This document shows positions 57,101-64,000 of a stretch of 64,000 nt of DNA, piece by piece. The position numbers and the translations under genes were made by a program. The notes beneath the pieces are model-generated. The model was not told where the DNA came from, did no database searches, and saw only the letters and a list, made by a program, of their open reading frames with translations. Origin of the DNA: Norana najaformis (lineage: Eukaryota > Annelida > Clitellata > Crassiclitellata > Hormogastridae); contig OZ029925.1 in assembly GCA_964023275.1 (NCBI GenBank), positions 6,670,913 to 6,734,912 of the forward strand. The letters run 5' to 3'. Within the stretch, counting starts at the first letter, position 1. Every line of letters begins with the position of its first letter.

Positions 57101-60100
57101 AATCGGACCAAACGTTAGCAAGATATTTGGCCATTTTATGTAGCACCTTTAGCAGAAGCTCTGAAAATGATTTTCTATGACTTGCTGCAGTTCATCGTCT
57201 ATACTGGAGCATTGGTCTTTTGTGCTGTCAGAAGCTCACACTAGATGTCCTGTCTATGAAGAAGCTCTTCATATTGGCAGCTTTGTTATTGTTATGAATG
57301 GCTTTATTGTTGCTGTGTTGTTTGTAGCTGGGATGTTGTCATGCACTGTGCCTGTTGTCAGAGCAATATCCCATTGCTCAGTATGCTAATGCGTGGGGCT
57401 GTTGTCCATTTGCATCCGTTGGTCTGTTGTCCCTGTCGCTGTCATCCTCCGGTGGAACGCTCCAGAACAAGAAGGCCCTTCGATCTCTGAGTAGCAGTGG
57501 CACTGGAAGGTTCGTCGAAAATTTCATCGTCAGCTGTACTTACAAAATTTCTGTCTTTTACATTCTGAAGAGTTTGCTGTCATTGTTAGAAAATGTTTTG
57601 TTTTGAAGAACACAGTTTTAATTTTTAGTCTGTGGAATTCTAGTAAACAGACAAAGTTGACTTTGATTGGCCAGATGCATTTTGGCATCTGATTAACATT
57701 TTGCATTGTCTGTTTGATTGTGACAGTGTTTATTAACATTTTACATTGTCTGTGTGATTGAGACTTCTTTGGTTTCCCGTGTGTTTCTGTTCAGCCTGAC
57801 AAGCAGCGTGGGAAGCATCCTGAGTCCGCTTGGATGCCTCGAGGATTTGTCGATGGCCACTGGGGGCGGTGGATCACTGCCTCTCTTTCTTTCCATTCTC
57901 ACGTCTTCTCCAGTCGCTTTGGATTTGTCTGCTCAGGCTGATGCGCTCGAATTTGTTGGGAATCTCTTTGCTGGTGAGTTGAAACGAGTTATAATCTAAT
58001 CAACTGAGCTGATGCGTTGTATAGTGCTGTGTTGTTACATAGTTGTTATATAGTGTTATATAGTTGTTATATAGTGTTGTATAGTTGTTATATAGTTGTT
58101 ATATAGTGTTATATAGTTGTTATATAGTGTTCTATAGTTGTTATATAGTTGTTATTAGTGTTATATAGTTGTTATATAGTGTTGTATAGTTGTTATATAG
58201 TGTTATATAGTTGTTATATAGTGTTGTATAGTTATCATAATGTGCAAGTGAAACAGTTGTCAGAACCCGTTGGACAGGTGTAGTCGAAATCCAGTAGGTT
58301 GGGAAAACCAGAAGGTAGGCTGCACGGACAAGCCAGTGATTGTATTCAGATTTTCCAATGGAAGTCTTCTGAACTGACCTGCAAATGCATCTATTTTTAA
58401 GATATGGATACTTGGCAGCATACGTTGGAATGGCTTTTTCCGATGAAGAAAAAAGTGTTGGCAGAAAAACTTGTTTCAGTGAAATTTTCTTTTGTCCAGT
58501 GTAGCACATTCTATGTTTTGTGTTGGTTTTCTTACCTTTGCATATGGCCACCATCTGTGTATATAATTCATTTTTTTATATTTCTTTAAATACTTTAAGT
58601 ATGTTTAGTATGTTTAAGTACTTTGTCTACTTAGTTACTAAGACATCTAATCTTAAACTGTTTAATAATGTGTCAATGAAACCAGGGGTATGTGTGCATG
58701 TGCCTAGGTGGACGCTTATCTGTTTGTTTGATCGTCTGTTGCAGGAGCCGCCTACAAGTGTCTGCGATGTCCTCCAGATGGTGCCAGTCAGAATGCCGAT
58801 GACATGCGTTGGTCAGCGTTGGCCGATCGGTGGCTGGTGCCTGTTGCCGATCAGCTCCTGACTCACGTTGCACGGTTTGTTCGTCTGCCAATGAATTGCT
58901 TGCAACAACGGGCTGCCTTCCCCTCTCTGCGTCACTGCCTTCCGTTCAATGCCTTCCCTTCACTGCATCACTGCCTTCCCATCACTGCTTTCCCTTCTCT
59001 GCTTCACTGCCATCCCTTCTCTGCTTCACTGCCTTTTCTTCACTGCATGACTACCTGCCCTTCACTGCATTGCTGCCTTCCCATCACTGCTTTCCCTTCT
59101 CTGCTTCACTGCCATCCCTTCTCTGCTTCACTGCCTTTTCTTCACTGCATGACTACCTGCCCTTCACTGCATTGCTGCCTTCCCTTCACTGCGTCACTGC
59201 CTTCCCTTCAATGCACACTGCCTTCCCTTCAATGCACCACTGCCTTCCCTTCCGACCAATTGTCAAAGTTTCGAGCAGTAGTTAGCTAGTTTGTTTAGTT
59301 CCTACAGCTGCAGAGTATTATAGCCACTGAGAACTGTAATTGGAGTACAGCAGATGTACCTTCGAAGGAACTGGAATTATAGAAATGGAGAATTTGCTAT
59401 GTCTCTTTAATTTGGGTGAAGTTCAGGCATTCATCTTTTCTTTCAAGACATTGGCCCTGGAATGATGGGCTTCTGGTGACTGTGATGATGATGGTAATGA
59501 TGATGATGATGATCTTGATGATGAGCTTGATGATAACATGTCCTTAGGTTACTGAACATTTGTTTCCACGTGATTGAGGAGCGGGTTCCTGGTCCGCCTC
59601 AGACGAAGCCATCGCTGCCTTCCCTTCCAACCGCTCCTTCGCTAAGTCCGATCAAAAGAAAGGCCAAGTCAATGAAGGAAGACGTGTCGAGTGGATCGTC
59701 TTTAGCAGCCACAGTCTCGGAGAAGACCGGATCAGCCACGAGCGCAGGAGCAGCGGCTGGAGGAAAGGCTGGAACAGTCAAAGGTTAGACTTGGATGCTA
59801 TGAGATTGATAGAAGGAAGGAATTTAGTTGGTTGAGAGAAATGCTTGACGTCAGAGATCCAGCTGTTTGCAGTGGATGTCTGTCTGTACTTTGGCTGGTG
59901 TTGTCATTTAAATAGGGTTTATCGGACAATGTCGACAGGAGGGCACTAACTTGGTCTTAAGTAGATCTTACCCTAATGGAATTGCAGATGCTGCTGCTTG
60001 TGTTATATTCCTAAGACGAGTATTTCTACGGATCGGTTTCATCTGCTTTTAGAAACATCGAAAGAAGCCGAGAAAGAGAAAGGGCGAAAGGAAGGTGGCC

Positions 60101-63100
60101 TGGGTGTCTTCTACAGCCTTCAGCATTATGTCAAGCTCTATGAGGTTCTACGAGGAGCGCACTCCAACTACAAGGTCGGTCTTTGTCTTTCTGTCTGCCT
60201 GGTTGCTGCCGCAAGTGCTTAGTTACGATGATAAAATGTTGGGGAAAAGGTGATCGAAGAGCTACGCATTGACACAGGAATAATTGATTACCAGTGCATT
60301 CTATGAACCTAGTTTGGCATCAGTCACAGATGAGAGCAACAGAACGTTGCAGACTGTTGCTGCGGTTGGAGACAATTATCTGACTGCTTTGTCTCTTAAG
60401 CATTGTTGTTCTTTTACTTTTGTGTACAGTCAGTCAGTCAGTCTGTTATCTCTTTCAGATTTCTCTGGATTTGGCAAACTCGGAGAAGTTTGTTAACGTC
60501 GTCAGCGTCGTTCTGCGTGTTCTGTCGCAGATGTTGGAAGTTGCGTCTCTGGCTGACATTGGAAAATATGCTGAGGAAATCCTGGGTTACCTGCGCTCGA
60601 TGATAACTGTCGAAGCCACAACATCAGTCCTCTGTGTTCAGCAGGTGAGTCACCTTCACTTACTCAGCAGTGCGGGCAAATGTTTACCATCGTGCTCGTT
60701 ACGTTACAGTTGTCTCATTATGTCATGCCTGAAGTTCCATAGGACAGTAGCTGATGGTAGGGTTTAGAACTTGATGCTAACGTGAGTTGATTTGATTTGT
60801 CTTCAGCTTCTGAAAGCTATATTTGGAACAAACATATCTGGCCAGTGGGAGTCAGCAGAGCAGAACTCGTCACGGCTGTCTTCCAAGAATCGGCCATCCA
60901 GAACAACGAACCGCGTGGCATTGTCGCTGAAGCACGGCATCTATCACAGTTGCCTCAATTCCCCGTACACACAGTTCACGCAGAGCCTGGCTGGAGCCAC
61001 ATTTCGAGCGAATGTCCACGGCAGCGATCAGGAAGAGGCCATTGGGTGCGTCCATTTCTGGTTTCACCTTTCGTCAAAATGCTTCTTTCTTATTTTATTA
61101 TCTTATTTACGATACGATTCTGTTTAGAGATGTTATTTAAGCAGCTGTAGCAGTTGCCATGCGACTGAGTTGCTTATCGTTTTGGCTGAGGCGAAGTGAA
61201 AGACAGAGGGTGTTTGCTTTTAGATTTATCAGTTGGCTGAAGAAAAAGGCCGAGAAGAAAGCGTCAGGCGCCATGAAGTTAGCTGGCAGAACAGACAAGG
61301 TATCTATGTCGTTCATCACTTTCTAGACCTCCAACTCTCTCTCTCCAGCCATCCGTACGTCCATTCATTTTTTTACCTGTTTCTTGCTTCCTTCCTTTCT
61401 TTAAGAGACTATGATTTGGCATAGGTTTTGCATTGATTGATTGTGCACAGATTGATTTTTGATTGATTATGCATAGATTAGTCATTGATTGACTAGGCAT
61501 TGATTGATTAGGCATCAGTTGACTAGGTATTGACTGGGCATAGTTTAGAGGTTTTGCATATAAAATGGTTGTTTGAAAATTGGCCAGACGTCTGTTGCAT
61601 CGTATATTCGCCTCTTTGAGCCGCTCGTGATAAAAGCCCTGAAGCAATATACGATTACGAGTCAAGTCTCGCTTCAGCAGCAAGTTCTTGATCTATTGTC
61701 GCATCTTGTTCAACTGCGAGTCAACTACTGCCTCTTGGACTCGGACCAGGTGGGTGTGCTATCTCTTCTTCGACATTATCGCCATCATCATCATCATCAA
61801 CATCAACCTCATCATCACCCATTTTAGTCATCTTCATGATTATTACCCTTTTTCCTGTAAGCAGATCATAAGCAAAGTCCAGTGATGGCTGCTTTAATAA
61901 GCATTCTAGAATTACTGCAAAGGTTGTGGAGATGTTAGTCATTACAGGAGCTGACTGAAAGCAGTAGTAATTTGGTGTTTTGATGGTTGAAAATATAAAT
62001 AGGATTTCATTCGGTGGCAGTTGCAGTCTAGATTATGTGTAGAAGTTGTTAGATTTTATCAGATGTTTGGACTGGATTCGGTCAAATTAGTTAGATCTGG
62101 AAAGGTGCTGTTTAAATGTTTATGGGTACGTTTGATGTTTTCAGATTTTCATAGGATACGTCATAAAACAGATTGAATACATTGAAGAAGGGCAGATCAG
62201 GTATAAGCTTTGTCTTCCAGGCAGTTCACTTGCACCAACGTTTGTTATGCAGTTGAATGGCCAATTACCTGTGCTATCTAGCTGAACATAGGGGAGGCGC
62301 TCATTTCCTGCTTTTCAGTGCTTTAGCCGGCAACCTCAAGGTGTTGGACACAGGGCCAATGCATTGCAGGGCTTGCTGTTTACGTCCCAGCTTATGCCTC
62401 TAGCAAATTCTACTGCTTTGTCCAAGGTGGAATCCATCTGTCAGGCGCGAAATCTCAACCTTTCTATTTCATACCCAGTGAGCTAACCAAATAGACCGTG
62501 TCACTCTAGTGCTGTGAAAAGTATCTGTCTTTTTCAGATTTACAATTTATAAATTTCTTATAAATACGAGGTATGTATTCTGGCCTGAGTTGATTCACAG
62601 TCATTCGCAGATTCTACTAAGAAATAATTGAAGAATTGGTTTAGAAGCATTTTCAGAACTACTAGATGAAGAAGTATTGAGAGAACTGTAGATGATGTGT
62701 TCTGACTGTTTTGGCTGTTGTGAAATGCTCTCTCCAGGAATTCAGATCAGTTGATTCCACACATGTTCAACTTTCTGATTTTGCTGTCGTACGAGAGATA
62801 TCACAGCAAGACGATTATCATGATGCCAAAGATCATACAGCTGTGTGATGGCATCATGGCCAGCGGCCTTGACCCTGCAACACATGGTCAGTACCATCAT
62901 CACCTTCATCATCATCATCTGCAGCAGCAGTAGACATGGTAGCCATAACTTGGAGCCAGATGTCTGTCTTTTTGTGTGTCTTCTCGTTGACTTTATTACC
63001 TGCATTTCAAATCTTTGCTGTTGATGATCAAGATGTTTATCTTTTGCAGTTGGTTGCTTGTTTACGAACAAAGTTTAAATATGTACCATTTTAGTTCTTA

Positions 63101-63752
63101 ACTAAATCGGGAAAGAAGTTTGAAGAGACTGTGGAGATTGCAAACTGCTTTTGCTGTTCATATCAGGAAGTAGCCATGTTTTAAGTCACTGCTGATTTCT
63201 TAGCAGGTTCTTAGTTCTCTGACTCTTTAAACTCTGGCCAGTTGTTTTGTCTTCATTTAACCATTCAGCAGCACTGCTGGCTAGGGTTAAAGGTCACTCG
63301 ATAACAAAGGGTTCTGTCAATGTTGCAATTATGAGTGTTGCGTTAATGTGTTGCATTGATGAGTGGGCATGGTAACCAGTTGGTTAGAGGGCTCGGATTG
63401 TAATGCAGAGAGTATAGGTTCGAGCCTCCTGCCCTGAGACGGTAACTGTGTAGGGACCTTGAGCAAGTCTTTCACTCAAAATTGCTTGCGCCGTTGATTG
63501 GTGCTTAGTCATTAGATACTGATGCTTAACAAATGCAGAAATATTAATGATAATGAGTTGGCAAGTGTATTGTTGTTAACAATGAGTGTTGGTGCATTCT
63601 GTTGCATGTGGATAGCGATTCCATCGTTGCAGTGCATTGTAAACGATCTGTTCATCGTGCGAGCGATGAACAAGTCAGATGCCGGCAAAGATCTTGAGAC
63701 ACAGAGGGAGGTCGTCATATCGATGTTACTACGGCTGCTTCAACATTATCAG
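48436..63752 (+). CDS. HTT: Huntingtin, 5' part (26 exons, 1519 codons; continues beyond the window)
   Basis: Huntingtin is a very large HEAT-repeat scaffold of vesicle transport and autophagy. Exons: 48436-48527, 49425-49511, 49700-49820, 50268-50407, 50745-50883, 51144-51285, 51675-51889, 52512-52695, 52956-53705, 54162-54323, 54636-54832, 55146-55250, 56076-56176, 56746-57013, 57328-57509, 57795-57973, 58745-58874, 59548-59783, 60053-60174, 60459-60644, 60807-61045, 61224-61299, 61588-61749, 62145-62200, 62738-62886, 63616-63752. Diagnostic blocks: N17 [130 protein letters not shown]. There is no polyglutamine or polyproline. Exon 9 (750 nt) is the long acidic disordered linker. Introns 5 and 11 need GC donors; many introns hold minisatellites. 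The 3' half lies to the right. Confidence 0.96.
49035..49200 (-). repeat. LINE 3' tail (another subfamily), antisense, in HTT intron 1
   Basis: CGTAGTCGTAATCATAATC, TTTGTAAAGTGCTG, CAGAGGCGCTCCCGGCCCA and GTCTTCAGGCGCTTAC. The last block is the complement of the CGCAGGCGCCTGAAGACTG region at 55910-55935, linking the two copies. Confidence 0.6.
49811..50130 (+). repeat. Tandem copies of the exon 3/intron 3 junction of HTT
   Basis: The junction CCATCAAG/GTAACTGGCTTTGCC recurs at 49890 (CAGTCAAGGTAAGTGGCTTT) and 49989 (TCCATCAAGGTAACTGGCTT), and in decayed forms near 50042 and 50106, separated by AACCCTAGCTAT and GGTTTTAGTCC spacers. It is an imperfect repeat of about 55-65 bp. Confidence 0.75.
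50941..51113. repeat. (ATC)n microsatellite in HTT intron 5
   Basis: Long imperfect ATC/CAT repeat starting about 55 bp after the GC donor of exon 5. The long open frames over it are artefacts. Confidence 0.95.
51421..51630. repeat. 52-bp minisatellite in HTT intron 6
   Basis: About four near-identical units of CTTGGCTAACCACTTGAGGA ... GACAGGACCATTTGCTG ... TACCA, immediately before exon 7. Confidence 0.9.
53990..54065. repeat. GAT-rich tract in HTT intron 9
   Basis: GATGATGGTGATGATAATG-like imperfect repeats. Confidence 0.7.
55233..55445 (+). repeat. 34-bp tandem repeat spanning the exon 12 donor of HTT
   Basis: About six copies of a unit ACCATCCATACCTCAGG + GTGAGAATTCATAACGT. The first copy contains the last bases of exon 12 and its real donor (55250/55251). 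Two later copies keep CAGG|GTGAGA (near 55350 and 55420), and the others have changed to CAGGATGAGA or worse. Confidence 0.88.
55660..56030 (+). mobile_element. LINE 3' end fragment(s) in HTT intron 12
   Basis: AGGAGCTATATAAATGCGAT near 55780 and, further on, CGCCTGAAGACTGTACTGTT, then CTAAGAGGCGATTTATAAAT and TCAAATTACAATTACAAT, a LINE-type end with a simple tail. Sense to HTT, truncated. Confidence 0.65.
56262..56660 (+). repeat. 44-47-bp minisatellite in HTT intron 13
   Basis: Eight to nine copies of TAAGGTAAGGACAAGTGACT + CTGCTTGTTATTACTTTCCATGTGTAG (shorter variants with ACAGGTGACT). Each unit contains an acceptor-like TTTCCATGTGTAG followed 4 bp later by a donor-like AAGGTAAGG. Confidence 0.92.
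58016..58240. repeat. TTATATAG-type simple repeat in HTT intron 16
   Basis: Alternating GTTGTTATATAG and GTGTTATATAG units. The 137-codon minus frame over part of it is spurious. Confidence 0.9.
58906..59260. repeat. CTGCCTTCCCTTCACTG minisatellite in HTT intron 17
   Basis: Many copies of a 12-17-bp pyrimidine-rich unit, including a perfect-looking duplication of about 115 bp (58978-59085 against 59072-59180). It keeps two frames open for about 160 codons, but neither has homology and both are intronic. Confidence 0.9.
59484..59535. repeat. GAT-rich tract in HTT intron 17
   Basis: GATGATGATGGTAATGATGA-like run just before the exon 18 acceptor. Confidence 0.75.
62287..62515 (-). mobile_element. 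tRNA-derived SINE relative, antisense, in HTT intron 24
   Basis: Shares GAGGCGCTCATTTCC, GCATTGCAGGGCTTGC, TTTACGTCCCAGCTTA and a CTACTGCTT block, in the same order, with 38866-39105. The B-box region has decayed. Confidence 0.7.
63360..63500 (+). mobile_element. tRNA-derived SINE (second type), sense, in HTT intron 25
   Basis: A tRNA-like head with A-box-like TAACCAGTTGGTTAGAGG and B box GGTTCGAGCCT (63418-63428), then CCTTGAGCAAGTCTTTCACT, a phrase common in animal SINE bodies. It is not a functional tRNA because I could not fold an anticodon arm or acceptor stem. Confidence 0.65.
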
Positions 63753-63852
63753 GTTGTTTTAATACTACTACTGCTGCTATTGCTGATCGTACAAGTACTG
63801 CCGATTAGTACCCTTGCTGATTGTCCTGATTAATGCCGCTATGACTTCTCTG

Positions 63853-64000
63853 GATTAGTACGAGTACCGCTTTTTAAGATCTTAAGTTTAGTACCAGTAC
63901 CACTTCTTAAGATTAGTACCAGTACCACTTCTTAAGATTAGTACCAGTACCACTTCTTAAGATTAGTACCAATTTTGAAGATTTGTACCAATACCACTTC
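63853..64000. repeat. 25-bp minisatellite in HTT intron 26, runs off the window
   Basis: Copies of GATTAGTACCAGTACCACTT + CTTAA, at least five, the last ones diverged. The array continues past the right edge. Confidence 0.9.

Noticed and set aside
58804..59289. Two overlapping frames of about 160 codons rich in LPSLHC
   Set aside because: They begin in HTT exon 17 out of frame and continue through an intronic minisatellite.
63360..63440. Candidate tRNA gene
   Set aside because: Promoter boxes are present but no complete cloverleaf or anticodon arm; the attached body indicates a SINE.
5541..63752. A functional cluster of the five genes
   Set aside because: Different strands, unrelated pathways and separate multi-exon structures; no shared regulation visible.

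Overview
The window is eukaryotic nuclear DNA from an animal. Every confident gene is a conserved metazoan protein split into many short exons with GT/GC-AG introns of about 150-1,800 bp. The intervening DNA carries non-LTR retrotransposon debris, tRNA-derived SINE-like elements and many micro- and minisatellites. The gene set (VPS39, DTD1, BAZ1A/ACF1, CREBRF, huntingtin), the compact introns and the divergence from vertebrates point to an invertebrate, plausibly an early-branching one such as a sponge. That placement is a guess and no species is claimed. I assembled the exons by hand from orthology, reading frame and splice signals. The three complete, well-aligned models and the CREBRF model close in frame (VPS39 891 aa, DTD1 214 aa, BAZ1A 1452 aa, CREBRF 514 aa), and the 26 huntingtin exons sum to exactly 1519 codons.

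Layout. 1-331: intron end and last exon of an unidentified plus-strand gene. 332-5540: intergenic, with a (TG)n, a minisatellite and a decayed LINE. 5541-16881: VPS39 (+, 25 exons), the HOPS tethering subunit. 16882-19038: gene-poor. 19039-21825: DTD1 (-, 6 exons), D-aminoacyl-tRNA deacylase, convergent with VPS39. 21826-23695: spacer between head-to-head DTD1 and BAZ1A. 23696-36447: BAZ1A/ACF1 (+, 23 exons), the large subunit of ISWI remodellers. 36448-41650: repeat-rich intergenic DNA. 41651-44612: CREBRF-type bZIP regulator (+, 5 exons). 44613-48435: intergenic, with the best LINE 3' end. 48436-63752 and beyond the window: the 5' part of huntingtin (+, 26 exons seen).

The genes belong to unrelated cell processes (endolysosomal tethering, translation proofreading, chromatin remodelling, stress/nutrient transcription, HEAT-repeat scaffold), so this is an ordinary animal gene neighbourhood and not an operon or cassette. 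The most interesting signals are in gene architecture. Five of the 80 introns I could define require a GC instead of a GT donor. Several huntingtin introns are built from tandem copies of their own 5' splice junction or of acceptor/donor-like units. Huntingtin has a conserved N17 helix but no polyglutamine tract. An inverted pair of LINE tails brackets a VPS39 exon and an 18-nt microexon.
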